Source of the DNA: Glandiceps talaboti | Taxonomy: Eukaryota; Hemichordata; Enteropneusta; Spengelidae | Length of the DNA stretch: 64,000 nucleotides | Direction of reading: 5' to 3' | Assembly (NCBI RefSeq): GCF_964340395.1 | Contig: NC_135566.1 | Coordinates: 20,913,584-20,977,583 of the forward strand | Part shown: in pieces, positions 1 to 12,710 of the stretch | Layout of the letters: the number at the start of each line of letters is the position of its first letter | Position numbering within the stretch: the first letter of the stretch is position 1 | Made by a program: the position numbers and the translations under genes | Notes under the pieces: model-generated | Told to the model about the DNA's origin: nothing | The model's input: only the letters and a program-made list of their open reading frames with translations | Database searches by the model: none

Positions 1-42
1 CTGTACAGTTGTGCTACAATCCCATTGGCGGTATTTTTCTTT
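1..42 (+). mobile_element. R1 repeat, 3' terminus only
   Basis: This is the 3' end of the dispersed R1 family, cut by the window edge. It shows the family's terminal block: a GTACAGTTGTGCTACA motif, then a short hairpin around CCATTGG, then a T-rich flank. The same block closes the R1 copies near 8606, 13757, 18877, 35172, 50012 and 58540. R1 is described at 32158-35172. Confidence 0.7.
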
Positions 43-99
43 TTCATATTTTATTTTGTGTAATATTCAACATATTTTGTTTTTTTTCTGTTTATTTTC

Positions 100-695
100 T
101 TACGGGGTAGCAAAGCTACAATTCTATTCTTGAACCAGGCCAATCTGAAATCTCTTGGCAATTATTTCCATGGTTTTCTCACCTTAATTCAATAATAATA
201 GTCAATTCCCCAGCTTCAATTATCGTTGCAATTTAAAATTCACTACGTAAGCACTCAAAACAGTTCATTTGCTGTTCAGAACAGCAATATAAATACTCGG
301 GACCATGCTGCTACATCGGAATCCTGCTCAACAGCCATTATGATGTTGTTCTAGTACATGGAACATGCACAGTATTAGTCAGCATGGCTGCCGAATTTGA
401 AAATTTAGCTGAAATGTCGAGAATATAGTACGAGTTCTACTTGAAAATAACATTGAGGAAGCATTAATTTGATGGAGAGAGACACATTTATAGACTATAT
501 GACATAGGATATAGTTGACTTTCAGAGAGGTGATATGAGGGATATTATCTACAAAAAAAGTTTGAATTATGTGTTCAGGATCCTCAACACATTTTTGATA
601 GGAGTTTGCACATGATAGATCTGTAGTGGTTCTAGCGGAGGACCAACAGCGATGGAGTGAAAACCACTACAGTTACTGCAGTTAGGATTTTATAT
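100..695 (+). mobile_element. R4 dispersed repeat, copy 1
   Basis: This stretch is homologous, in opposite orientation, to 6484-7035. Shared landmarks are 'agctacaattct' near 112 (its complement near 7010), 'tccatggtttt' near 168 and 'gtactattagtcag'-like sequence near 370. The right end, 'cagttactgcagttag' at 673-688, resembles the inverted form of the terminal motif TAGCTGCAATAATTGTAGC seen at 7134 and at both ends of 30936-31425. That suggests a DNA transposon family with short terminal inverted repeats. There is no transposase reading frame, so the copy is non-autonomous or decayed. Confidence 0.55.
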
Positions 696-764
696 GAAAA
701 ATTCACCAGAAAACAACACTATTACACAAGTTGACAGAGATATGCACAGATGTCTGTCTGTATG

Positions 765-983
<219 letters not shown>

Positions 984-1039
984 TCGGTGAGTATCAATCT
1001 GCTAAGACAGTGCTCTATACCGCAGTGGCAGAGCGTAAT

Positions 1040-1189
1040 AGTTTTGGTAGTACTGGAACTCTTTCTTGGTTGTAACTCAGAGTTTCACGCATGGCGCGAT
1101 CATCAGACAACTCGTGAGTTGTCTGATGATCGCGCCATGCCTTAAACTCCGAGTTACAACCAAGAAAGAGTTCCAGTACTACCAAAACT
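1040..1189. repeat. Near-perfect 150-bp foldback palindrome
   Basis: The sequence reads almost the same on both strands. Its centre is at 1114/1115 (CAACTC-GT-GAGTTG) and its outer ends are AGTTTTGGTAGTAC and GTACTACCAAAACT. Arms are about 74 bp with only a few mismatches and almost no loop. It is embedded between TA tracts. This is typical of a foldback MITE or of an inverted duplication made during replication. No coding potential. Confidence 0.9.
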
Positions 1190-1208
1190 ATATATATATA
1201 TATATATT

Positions 1209-1404
1209 GAACACATATTGCCTGACCGTGAGGGCTATAGCACCCGTTTATTACACCTGAGGGACTGTGAGTTACCTGAATCACATGCTATTTCCCAAGG
1301 CCGAAGGCCGAGGGAAATAGTATGCGATTCTGGTAACTCACAGTCACGAGGGGGTAATGAACGAGTGCTATAGCCCGAATATAGGCCAGGCAATATGTGT
1401 TTTA
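1209..1404. repeat. Imperfect 196-bp foldback
   Basis: A second inverted repeat, next to the first. Outer ends are ACACATATTGCCTG and CAGGCAATATGTGT. Inner arms share GGGCTATAGCAC / GTGCTATAGCCC and GTGAGTTACC / GGTAACTCAC, with a centre near 1306 around AAGGCCGAAGGCCGAGG. It is more diverged than the 1040-1189 palindrome. A further small palindrome, CTATTTCCCTAGGGAAATAG, lies at about 1525-1544 and repeats the 'ctatttccc' theme of the central part. Probably one or two MITE-like insertions. Confidence 0.8.
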
Positions 1405-1599
1405 TAATATACCTCATGCTGTGAACTTGCGGTGGCAGACGACATCGTCAGAAGCCGCCATTTTTACCTGCTGTGAACTCGTGGTGGTCACGTGACCATG
1501 TAAAAGTTGATGGAACTATTTCCCTAGGGAAATAGTCATTCTATTTTCCTATCATGTGACTGATTCTAGCAAATCATGGCACAGCATTATCACTAGGTT

Positions 1600-2160
1600 T
1601 ATTATAAATAATATAATATAATATAATATAATGTAATATAATGTAATGTAATATAATATAATGTAATATAATATAATGTAATGTAATATAATATAATATA
1701 ATATAATGTAATGTAATATAATGTAATATAATGTAATGTAATGACCACTGTAATGTAATATATAATATACTGACTATTGTAATGTACATGTAATATGATA
1801 TAATGACCATTGTAATGTAATATAATATAATATAATATAATGACCATTGTAATATAATATAATATAATGACCATTGTAATATAATATAATATAATGACCA
1901 TTGTAATATAATATAATATAATGATCATTGTAATATAATGTAATGTAATGTAATGACTATTGTAATGTAATATGATATAATGACCATTGTAATATAATAT
2001 AATATAATGACCATTGTAATGTAATATAATATAATGACCATTGTAATATAATATAATATAATATAATATAATATGATATAATATAATATAGACATATCTA
2101 GGACCCGTTTGTCTTATGAGATGACCATTGTAATATATATAATATAATGCAATGACCATT
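1600..2160. repeat. AT-rich pentamer array with higher-order 'ATGACCATTGTAAT' units
   Basis: The array is built from TAATA and TAATG pentamers. From about 1740 onward the motif AATGACCATTGTAAT recurs every 25 to 40 bp, separating runs of AATAT. It ends at a short non-repetitive block containing ATCTAGGACC and TCTTATGAGAT (2090-2122), which recurs at 3180-3208 after the second array. The two arrays therefore look like copies of one larger repeat. Tyr/Ile/Leu-rich reading frames here are artefacts. Confidence 0.9.
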
Positions 2161-2871
2161 ATACTATACTCAAGTCAAGTTATTGTCTTTGAAGAAAATA
2201 TAAATTATATACACTGGTCATTCTACGTCATGACAACCCATGTATATGTTACTGGTTTTCTGCTACTCGAAACATTCCAAATCGACATTATTTTTCCTGA
2301 TTTTGATAAATTATGCTTGATGAGGTATTGTTATATTATTCCAAAATAGTTGACTTCACTCATGACCTAAGGGTTTGTCACTATGAGTCACTAGAGTAGT
2401 GACAAGACTCCCTTAGGGATGATTGCACAATGTTGCATAAGCTCTAAAAATGAACATCATTCGTTTAGGTCAAAACCCCCTTCTCGTAAATGAACGCATC
2501 AAATGTTTATATATGATGTAAATTAAGATGAAAGCTGTAGCGGTCACACCACTATGATAGATGTAATGTAAAAACATGATTGTAAACACATTAAAATACT
2601 ACCATAAATCCAGCACCATATCTCACATTAGAAATAAATTTTTATCAACTTATCAACAAAAGCTGTTATCATTGAAGGAGTGAAAGTTTTCTGTCAAAAT
2701 TTTGGTTAGAAGTGCAAAAATGAAGTTCAGCAATCACATTGATGCCATACCCCCTCCCCCCTAAGTGAATGAAGTTTGCTGATTGAGTTTGTGTGACATT
2801 GTGCGATCATCCCTTAGGTCACTCATACTTTCCTTGGTTGAACAAAGAAAAATGTTGGGGAATATCATCTA
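2161..2871. other. Unique-looking sequence with an inverted repeat
   Basis: No exon or RNA gene seen. An inverted repeat pairs 2413-2432 (TTAGGGATGATTGCACAATG) with 2797-2817, whose complement differs at one or two positions. A CCTAAGGG-type motif recurs nearby at about 2365. This may be a small foldback element of about 400 bp lying between the two AT-rich arrays. Confidence 0.4.
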
Positions 2872-3178
2872 ATTGTAATAATATAATATAATATATAATA
2901 TACTATAATATAATATAATATAATATGATATTATTCAATGACCATTGTAATAATATAAATATAATATAATATAATATCCTATAATACAATGACCATTGTA
3001 ATAATATAAATATAATATAATATAATATGATATTATACAATGACCATTGTAATAATATAAATATAATATAATATAATATCCTATAATACAATGACCATTG
3101 TAATAATATAAATATAATATAATATAATATCCTATAATACAATGACCTTTGTAATAATATAATATTACACAGTGTAGA
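2872..3178. repeat. AT-rich array, ~47-60 bp higher-order unit
   Basis: Five or so units contain ATGACCATTGTAATAATATA followed by repeated TATAA and either CCTATAATAC or GATATTATAC. It is the same family as the array at 1600-2160 and is followed by the same ATCTAGGAC...TCTTATGAGAT block (3180-3208). Reading frames on the minus strand are by-products of the period. Confidence 0.88.
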
Positions 3179-3208
3179 TATATCTAGGACTGATGTGTCT
3201 TATGAGAT

Positions 3209-4975
3209 AACTATTTGTGAGTCGTAGAAGAAATTGCATCATATTGCTAAGTGGCTATGTGTCTGATCGTGATAGGCTCAGAGCTGACGCTGTAGTAGAC
3301 TCCTCTATACTGGAGTTTGGTATCAGCAATTAGCCTCAAGAGGAAAGAATAATCGATTCAGGAAACAGGGGTGGAAAGCATTGTACTTCATATGCTGCTT
3401 GTTCATGTATGGGTGTTTGGTTTCACATTTTGTATTGTAACACCCCTTGCCCCTTTTAGTCATCTTTTATAGTACAGTCTAATTGTTTTGACCATTGATT
3501 TGGGTTTTACTACACATAGGGGTAAAAAGCATAACACACCTTACAGTTAATATTTTTCATAATCCTAGGTCAGCGTACCAAATCATTTAAATTCACATAC
3601 ATGTACATGGATACATAATTCTGACAAAGAAAGGCTGTCTTTCTTGAAAACATTATACCAAAATCAGATGTTGAAAGAGATTGTTTATTTCATTGTTAGT
3701 ATATTGTTTGCAAGATGAATAAAGCTGAGGCTGTTATAACAATGGTATTGTGTAAATGCAATTAGTATGGTACAGTGAGAGAGTTATGATATTATGACTA
3801 CTACATCACTACATGTATATGTATTTCAGATGTCTTATCATTGTGATCACCCCTCAGGTATATGTCTTATCAGTGCTACCACCCCTCTGGTGTATCTCAT
3901 AATGGAATTATCCAGACAGTACAAAAGAAGTGAAGACACATTTTTTTTGTTGCTCAGTAGTATTGTACTGTCTCATAGGATCACAGTGAGGTTGTATTCA
4001 GACCACCATTATTTTGCTAATCAGATGACAGTGAAATTCATTATTGGTGTTGTAAATGCACTACCGTGTTTGTGTTCAGCCATCGTGGTGCGCTATTAGA
4101 ATCTCTACATACATTTCCCTTTCAAGGTAGGCAATCAACATGAATGTTGGATGTGCATTTCATGATGTATACAGTGTACATCACAAGTTTGTCACCATCT
4201 TATCATTTTAGCATAACACTCTATGTTTGTTTTCACTTGTCCACCATCTGTGCCACTTTATGAAAATAATATCAAATACATTATTTTTTTGTAATTTTAC
4301 AACATCAACACATGTCCAAATGGTTGTATATATGTCTGTGGTATCTTCATAAATAAATTTATTAATTTATAATTAAAATTCATGTGATTTTGAATTTCAT
4401 GGTAGAATGTTGATAGGTTTTGTCATGTAAAAATGTTGGATAGAAATCAAAATAAAAAGACGTATTTATTATGAGAGAATTATACAAATTTAATAAATAT
4501 TGTTAGATCAACAGGTGTTAGGTTGTCAGTGTGGTACATCAACAGTTATATCAATGACTTAACATAAAAACCAAGACTTTAAATAATAGATAAGCTTACT
4601 TTAACCATTATTGTAGAATTACTACAGGCCAACCTATTCATTCATAATGCTGACATCCAAACTGGTGTTTCCTCACAAACATAAGGTTTTGTATGGAATC
4701 AAGTTATATACATGTGCTGTAGTATTTACAACAAATGGGAAGTGTGACTTGTGTCGTTTCCTTGGCAATGTAGTTTGTCTAAATATGTACAAATATTTTT
4801 ATCTTACAAATTTGCTGTTCAAAAATTACTTCTGAATGTATCCTTGAATATGTCAGATGATGCTAATTCCTCATACTTTTTATCACCAATGTGTATTTCA
4901 TGATTTCTAACCAATTTTTAGTCAACTGAACAAACATTCAACCAGTTTTCAGTTGTGCCATGGGAAATCATATGA
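3209..4975. other. Unannotated stretch, no gene supported
   Basis: AT-rich, mostly single-copy-looking sequence. A 101-codon frame at 3794-4099 has no recognisable domain, no repeat support and no convincing splice context, although TTTCAG precedes ATG at 3829. AATAAA occurs at about 3717 and 4350, so a transcript end cannot be excluded. A partial duplication, ATGTCTTATCA...CACCCCTC, lies at 3830-3893. I call no gene here. Confidence 0.5.
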
Positions 4976-5048
4976 TCTGTGTGTGTGTGTGTGTGTGTGG
5001 GGGGGGGGTGTATGTGGGTGAGTGGATGTATGTGCACATGCATGTCTG

Positions 5049-5083
<35 letters not shown>

Positions 5084-5125
5084 GTCTGTCTGTCACTGTC
5101 TCTCTGTCTGTCTGTCTCTCTCTCT
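4976..5125. repeat. (GT)n, G-run and (TCTG)n compound microsatellite
   Basis: GT repeats (4979-4998), a run of nine G, then TCTG tetramers with interruptions (5041-5125). The TCTG motif also sits near the 5' ends of several R1 copies, but no R1 body follows here. Confidence 0.9.
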
Positions 5126-5864
5126 GAATAAATTATTTTAAGTGAAAGATAACTGTGCCTATATTTTTGGGGATTTTGTGAAATAGGTCTGGCTAAATAA
5201 CTATTCATGTTATGCAAATTAGGCTTTCTTTATAAAAAAAACAACAACCAAACCCCATATGAATTGAAAAGTACAAACTGTAGGGTTTTGATATATCAGC
5301 ATACAGATTTGAATATGGTCCTTTCAAAACAAGTGTGATTTGGCTGTGATTAAATAGAAATCAAATCCGTCACATACTTGTAGTCTGAAATCTGTAGTGT
5401 GTGAACAAGACATGTCTTAGTTTATACATGTATGTCATAAAATGTCAACAGAAACTCCAGCAAAAAACATACAGTAATTTAAAAATCAAGGTGCTTTCAA
5501 ATCTGCACCAAGCTTCTGATTTTATGGTTTATAGATATGGAATGTGATCAATATGTTCAGCGACATCAACCCCCCCCCCTAAAAACATGTACACTGCCTT
5601 ATCACCAAGTCACTTTCTCAATGCAATATTCAAAAGTTTAGCATTGATAATTTGTAGATTACATGTACCAGTACATGTTACTTATTGTTAGTGTAAAGTC
5701 CTAGAAAAGATGTATGCAATCCTTTTGAGTGCCTGCATATGACTCAGTATGAATACATGGATTTTTTATATGTATATGTCTTTAATATGTGTGGTTATAA
5801 CCTTTCAGTGTGTAGTTATATGTTCCAGGGAATAACTGATGCCTCAAGAGGCTATGTTTTAGAC
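5126..5864. other. Unannotated stretch, no gene supported
   Basis: AT-rich sequence without recognisable exons or RNA genes. The 62-codon frame at 5739-5927 runs into repeat R3 and has no family resemblance. Confidence 0.5.
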
Positions 5865-6480
5865 AGTAACAATCTGAATTTGAAGTGTGCATTCTTGAAA
5901 TATAGCCTAATTACCGAAAACCATTAATTATGTAAATTTCTCGTTAATATTCTTGGGATGTTTACCGAAACCTAATCAGTTCTTGTCACTAAACTACAGA
6001 ACACATGCAATACATTTCGTTTGAATTGAGCCAGTCGCGTTTTAGAAAATGGTGATAAAGTCGCACCACTTTAGACGACATTTCCTGACGAGAAACTAAT
6101 TTTTTTTCTTTTTTGTGGCAATCGAAAATATGCCAATAACTTATTAAAACTAAAAGCTACATTAGTAATATTTTCAGGACAGGTGCGCTTTGGTATCGCA
6201 AATGTGTGTACCAAGTTATAATGAATTTGAAGCGTGCATTCTTGAGATATAGCCTAATTACCGAAAATCATTAATTACGTAAATTGCTCATTAATATTCA
6301 CAGGATTTTTACCAAAACCTAATCAAGTCTTGCCATTACCCTACGGAATACGTCTTCAAAATTTCGTTTGAATTGAGCAAGCCGTTATGGAGAAAACGAT
6401 GACACAGACAGACAGACACACAGACTTCCACCCATAAATATATCTCTTCCTTACGAAAGAAAAAAGGGTTACATGAAGGG
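5865..6480 (+). mobile_element. R3 dispersed repeat, dimeric, interrupted by R4
   Basis: The block GAATTTGAAG.GTGCATTCTTGA.ATATAGCCTAATTACCG followed by CATTAATTA.GTAAATT occurs twice here (5875 and 6230) and again at 56535-56600. Both halves continue with a TACCAAAACCTAATCA-like block and TTCGTTTGAATTGAGC. It ends in ATGACACAGACAGACAGACA and is then broken by the R4 copy at 6484-7134. An R3-like block, GTATCAACTTGAAGCTTGCACTCTT (two parts near 7180), resumes after it, so R4 probably inserted into R3. No coding capacity. Confidence 0.65.
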
Positions 6481-6483
6481 TTT

Positions 6484-7134
6484 TATTAGATGCAGTATTG
6501 TAGCAGTTTGGCTTCGTCGCTCTTGTTAATATGCTACAACTGCTCCAGATCCCCATGTGTAAGCTCCCATCTAAAATGTGTTCGGGATCAGGGAGCACAT
6601 TTGTGAACCTTTTTGTTTTGTTAGACAATATCCCTCACCTCTTTGAAAGTCGAGCATATCCTATATCACAGACTATAACTGTCGTTCTCAATCAGATTAA
6701 TGCTTCCTCAGTGCTATTTTCAAGTGGAAATCAGTCTGTATTCTTGACGTTTCAGCTAACTTTTTACATTCTGCGGACATGTTGACTAATACTGCACATG
6801 CTCCATGCACTAGCACGACATCATAATAGACTCTCGTACTGTGGTTCAGAGTATTTGTTGCCATTTTGAACATAAAAATGAACTGATTCGAGTATTTATG
6901 TAGTGAATTTTGTTTTGGTATTGAAGCTAGGGAATTGACTATTTTTATGAGAAAAACCATGGAAGTAATTGCCGAGAGATTTTAGATTGGCTGTGCTTGT
7001 TGACAGAATTGTAGCTTTGTTTGGTTTGCAAACCCAACAAGAGAAAAAATACAACGAAAAATGGTGAGTCACAACAACATATGAAATAGAATAAAAAGCA
7101 TTGTAAACAAAAAACAAAGCTACAATTATTGCAG
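6484..7134 (-). mobile_element. R4 dispersed repeat, copy 2, with terminal inverted repeats
   Basis: Inverted homologue of 100-695. Its left end (GATGCAGTATTGTAGC) and right end (GCTACAATTATTGCAGCTA) are imperfect inverted copies of each other. The right end is identical to the right end of the element at 30936-31425. The R3 repeat on both sides looks split by this insertion. Short minus-strand frames (6697-6960 and 6896-7210) overlap it but show no transposase domain. Confidence 0.6.
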
Positions 7135-7319
7135 CTAGTGTTTTATGAGACATGCATACCCTGGCATCATGAATGTCTGTATCAACTTGAAGCTTGCACT
7201 CTTCAGACATAGCTTAAAGACAGAAAATCATTAATTAACAAAATGTTCTTTTTTTAGGTCCCACACATTTTGGTTTTTTTTTCTCTCTCTCTCTCTCTCT
7301 CTGAATGACTCAGAATAAT

Positions 7320-8606
7320 CACATCAGGTTTTTTTATTTCAGTCAAAAATGTCATTTTTGGTCAAAAAAAATTAAAAAAATAAAAACTACTGGGAAGATT
7401 GGTCTGAAATTTGGTGGGAAAGTTAGATGTTTAAATTAAGAACTGTTCATGACTGATTCCTTTTTGGTCAAAAATCTATGATTCCAAAATTACTTTTGGT
7501 TGGAATGTTCTTAGAGGTATTTAAATTAAGAACTGTTCATGACGTGATTATCCCATCAGTGATATGCAAATTAGGGCTAAAAATGTGTGTTTTTGGTCAA
7601 AAATCTATCATTCTAAAACCATTGAGCAGATTAGGCTGAAATTTGGTGGGAGAGTTCTAAGGGGTGTGTAGATCAAGATTTATTCATGACATGATAATTC
7701 CATCAGTATTATGCAAATTAGGCCTAAAAATGTGTCTTTTTGGTCAAAAATCTTTAATCCCAAAACTACAAAGTAGATTGGGCTGAAATCTAATGGGGAT
7801 GCAGTTGGGGATGTATAGTTGAAGAATTATTAAGCATATAATGTCATTATCTTATCAGTGATATGCAAATTTGGTGTAAAAATGTAAATTTTGGTCAAAA
7901 TTTAGTGAGATGTTTCTAGAAGTGTTATTCTGTAGATTTTGTTGAAAACAATTTGGCACAATTGACCCTAGCAACCATGACCATGCTCTTAGCAACAACT
8001 AAATGGCAGTATAATACGTTAAAATAACAATATCATCTGGTAGGCAAGTCAATAAACATTCAAGAAATGTATGCAAATATCACTAGCAACCATGACCACA
8101 CCCATAGCAACAGCCAAAGCAATAGTGTATTTCACAAAAAATAACCGGCATGTGAACAAACATTCAGAAATGTATGCAATATGCCTAACAACAAGGCCAT
8201 GCCCATAGCAACAGTCACATGATCTCATATGTTGCAAAGATAACAACAGGGATTTAATAGACAAGTGAATAAACATTCCAAAAATGTATGTAAATGTGCC
8301 AAACAACAAGACCATACCCATAGCAACAGCCAAATGGTGATGTATATCACAAAGGTAACATCAGGGATTCATAGACAAGTAAACAAATATTCCAAAAATG
8401 TATGCAGATATGTGTAGCAACATGACCTTGCCCATAGCTACAGCCAAATGATCGCATATTGCAAAGGTAACAACCGGTTTTGGATAGGCAACTGGATAGT
8501 CATTCAGCAAATGAACACCTACACCTAGCATGGATCAACATGTCACAGACAGATATTTTTAAAAACAGTACAGTTGTGCTACAATACCATTGGCACTATT
8601 TTTTTA
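7320..8606 (+). mobile_element. R1 repeat copy (HINE-like), 5' truncated
   Basis: The first part has degenerate ~130-bp units, each with TTTTGGTCAAAAATCTAT, TGAAATTTGGTGGGA and GTGATATGCAAATTAGG. The second part has ~105-bp units with CCATGACCA, CCCATAGCAACAGCCAAAT, ATTGCAAAGATAACA and ATGTATGCAAATAT. It ends in the R1 terminal block ACAGTTGTGCTACAATACC near 8571. The 5' terminal motif is missing. R1 is interpreted at 32158-35172. Confidence 0.75.
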
Positions 8607-9300
8607 CTAGTTTATTTGTTTCCACTATCATATTGCCATTCAATTGCATAGTTAAAAGTATTGTATTAAGGGGGAGTGTCTTGTACAAAGTCTTGTTGTG
8701 ATATAGGCTAGCCAGCAACTGAATGATTATGATTCACCTTATTATCAATACATTAGTATAAATGGAAGCTTTGATAGACACATTGTCACGCAAGATAATC
8801 ACAAGACATTATATTCTTCCAGAAATTAGGCATATTTACTGTACTTTAATAGCTGTCATTTTGTGTTTTTACCTACACGCCATCAGCAATTGATTAAACA
8901 TCTTATCTTCCATTCACCACATTGGATCCATTAGTCTCTTTTAAATCAGAACATAAATCTGGAGATAGGAAAACACAATACATGTGATATAAATGTCAGT
9001 CTGCAGACGTCAGCCATCTGCTGGCCAAAAACTTTAACACGTTTCTGTTGATCTCTAGACCTTCAATCTCAAAGAGGTTTACAATATGGCTAAATTAGAA
9101 TTTGATTGATCAGAGAACCAAAATGTTGTTAATGGTCTAGTACACATGACTTGGATTTAACACATTAAACCTGAATTTTTAAAATCCAGTGTTCTTGGAT
9201 TAGTGCTGTTTTGGTGCTATCTCTGCTAAGTAGTTGTTTGTGCAGATTCAAACAATTCAAGTATTTCTAGGGCTGTATAGATTGCCAAAGGTATCCAGAG
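8607..9300. other. Unannotated stretch between R1 and the 29-bp array
   Basis: No exon, RNA gene or repeat recognised. AT-rich intron-like or intergenic sequence. Confidence 0.5.
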
Positions 9301-9307
9301 TCTTTTG

Positions 9308-12300
9308 TTCATTTGGTATGACAATCTAGAACCTACTTCATTTGGTATGACAATCTAGAACCTACTTCATTTGGTATGACAATCTGGAACGTACTTCATT
9401 TGGTATGACAATCTAGAATCTACTTCATTTGGTATGACAATCTAGAACCTACTTCATTTGGTATGACAATCTAGAATCTACTTCATTTGGTGTGACAATC
9501 TAGAACCTACTTCATTTGGTATGACAATCTAGAACCTACTTCATTTGGTATGACAATCTAGAACCTACTTCATTTGGTATGACAATCTAGAATCTACTTC
9601 ATTTGGTATGACAATCTTAATCTACTTCATTTGGTATGACAATCTAGAACCTACTTCATTTGGTATGACAATCTAGAACCTACTTCATTTGGTATGACAA
9701 TCTAGAACCTACTTCATTTGGTATGACAATCTAGAATATACTTCATTTGGTATGACAATCTAGAATCTACTTCATTTGGTGTGACAATCTAGAATCTACT
9801 TCATTTGGTATGACAATCTAGAATCTACTTCATTTGGTGTGACAATCTAGAATCTACTTCATTTGATGTGACAATCTAGAATCTACTTCATTTGGTATGA
9901 CAATCTAGAATCTACTTCATTTGATGTGACAATCTAGAATCTACTTCATTTGATGTGACAATCTAGAATCTACTTCATTTGGTATGACAATCTAGAATCT
10001 ACTTCATTTGGTATGACAATCTAGAACCTACTTCATATGATGTGACAATCTAGAATCTACTTCATTTGGTGTGACAATCTAGAATCTACTTCATTTGGTA
10101 TGACAATCTAGAAGCTACTTCATTTGGTGTGACAATCTAGAACCTACTTCATTTGGTATGACAATCTAGAATCTACTTCATTTGGTATGACAATCTAGAA
10201 TCTACTTCATTTGGTGTGACAATCTAGAACCTACTTCATTTGGTATGACAATCTAGAATCTACTTCATTTGGTATGACAATCTAGAATATACTTCATTTG
10301 GTATGACAATCTAGAATATACTTCATTTGGTATGACAATCTAGAATCTACTTCATTTGGTGTGACAATCTAAAATCTACTTCATTTGGTATGACAATCTA
10401 GAATCTACTTCATTTGGTATGACAATCTAGAATATACTTCATTTGGTGTGACAATCTAGAACCTACTTCATTTGGTGTGACAATCTAGAATCTACTTCAT
10501 TTGGTATGACAATCTAGAACCTACTTCATTTGGTATGACAATCTAGAACCTACTTCATTTGGTATGACAATCTAGAATCTACTTCATTTGGTGTGACAAT
10601 CTAGAACCTACTTCATTTGGTATGACAATCTAGAATCTACTTCATTTGGTATGACAATCTAGAACCTACTTCATTTGGTATGACAATCTAGAACCTACTT
10701 CATTTGGTATGACAATCTAGAACCTACTTCATTTGGTATGACAATCTAGAACCTACTTCATTTGGTGTGACAATCTAGAATCTACTTCATTTGGTATGAC
10801 AATCTAGAATCTACTTCATTTGGTATGACAATCTAGAACCTACTTCATTTGGTATGACAATCTAGAATCTACTTCATTTGGTATGACAATCTAGAATCTA
10901 CTTCATTTGGTATGACAATCTAGAACCTACTTCATTTGGTATGACAATCTAGAATCTACTTCATTTGGTATGACAATCTAGAACCTACTTCATTTGGTAT
11001 GACAATCTAGAATCTACTTCATTTGGTATGACAATCTAGAATCTACTTCATTTGGTATGACAATCTAGAATCTACTTCATTTGGTATGACAATCTAGAAT
11101 ATACTTCATTTGGTATAACAATCTTAATCTACTTCATTTGGTGTGACAATCTGGAACCTACTTCATTTGGTGTGACAATCTAGAATATACTTCATTTGGT
11201 ATAACAATCTTAATCTACTTCATTTGGTGTGACAATCTGGAACCTACTTCATTTGGTGTGACAATCTAGAATCTACTTCATTTGGTATGACAATCTAGAA
11301 TCTACTTCATTTGGTGTGACAATCTAGAACCTACTTCATTTGGTATGACAATCTAGAATCTACTTCATTTGGTGTGACAATCTAGAACCTACTTCATTTG
11401 GTATGACAATCTAGAATCTACTTCATTTGGTATGACAATCTAGAACCTACTTCATTTGGTATGACAATCTAGAACCTACTTCATTTGGTATGACAATCTA
11501 GAATCTACTTCATTTGGTGTGACAATCTAGAATCTACTTCATTTGGTATGACAATCTAGAATCTACTTCATTTGGTGTGACAATCTAGAATCTACTTCAT
11601 TTGGTATGACAATCTAGAATCTACTTCATTTGGTGTGACAATCTAGAATCTACTTCATTTGGTATGACAATCTAGAACCTACTTCATTTGGTATGACAAT
11701 CTAGAATCTACTTCATTTGGTGTGACAATCTAGAACCTACTTCATTTGGTATGACAATCTAGAATCTACTTCATTTGGTATGACAATCTAGAACCTACTT
11801 CATTTGGTATGACAATCTAGAACCTACTTCATTTGGTATGACAATCTAGAATCTACTTCATTTGGTGTGACAATCTAGAATCTACTTCATTTGGTATGAC
11901 AATCTAGAATCTACTTCATTTGGTGTGACAATCTAGAATCTACTTCATTTGGTATGACAATCTAGAACCTACTTCATTTGGTATGACAATCTAGAACCTA
12001 CTTCATTTGGTATGACAATCTAGAATCTACTTCATTTGGTTTGACAATCTAGAATCTACTTCATTTGGTATGACAATCTAGAACCTACTTCATTTGGTAT
12101 GACAATCTAGAACCTACTTCATTTGGTATGACAATCTAGAACCTACTTCATTTGGTATGACAATCTAGAATCTACTTCATTTGGTGTGACAATCTAGAAT
12201 CTACTTCATTTGGTATGACAATCTAGAATATACTTCATTTGGTATGACAATCTTAATCTACTTCATTTGGTGTGACAATCTAAAATCTACTTCATTTGGT

Positions 12301-12710
12301 ATGACAATCTAGAACCTACTTCATTTGGTATGACAATCTAGAATCTACTTCATTTGGTATGACAATCTAGAATCTACTTCATTTGGTATGACAATCTAGA
12401 ATATACTTCATTTGGTATGACAATCTAAAATCTACTTCATTTGGTATGACAATCTAGAATCTACTTCATTTGGTGTGACAATCTAGAATCTACTTCATTT
12501 GATGTGACAATCTAGAATCTACTTCATTTGATGTGACAATCTAGAATCTACTTCATTTGGTATGACAATCTAGAATCTACTTCATTTGATGTGACAATCT
12601 AGAATCTACTTCATTTGATGTGACAATCTAGAATCTACTTCATTTGGTATGACAATCTAGAATCTACTTCATTTGGTATGACAATCTAGAACCTACTTCA
12701 TTTGGTGTGA
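9308..12710. repeat. 29-bp minisatellite, about 117 copies
   Basis: The unit is CTACTTCATTTGGTATGACA plus ATCTAGAAC. Three positions carry most of the variation: GGTATG / GGTGTG / GATGTG, and AACCT / AATCT / AATAT at the unit end. A few units lack the AG of CTAGAA. Copy number is array length (3403 bp) divided by 29. Since 29 is not a multiple of 3, no long frame survives. Neighbouring variants recur in blocks (for example GATGTG pairs near 9860-9990 and 12490-12620), which suggests local block duplication. Confidence 0.97.

Noticed and set aside
3794-4099. 101-codon frame preceded by TTTCAG
   Set aside because: No domain, no matching donor with a sensible partner exon, composition like surrounding non-coding DNA.
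9308-12710. CRISPR-like regular array
   Set aside because: Units are contiguous with no unique spacers, and the context is a eukaryotic intron-bearing locus.
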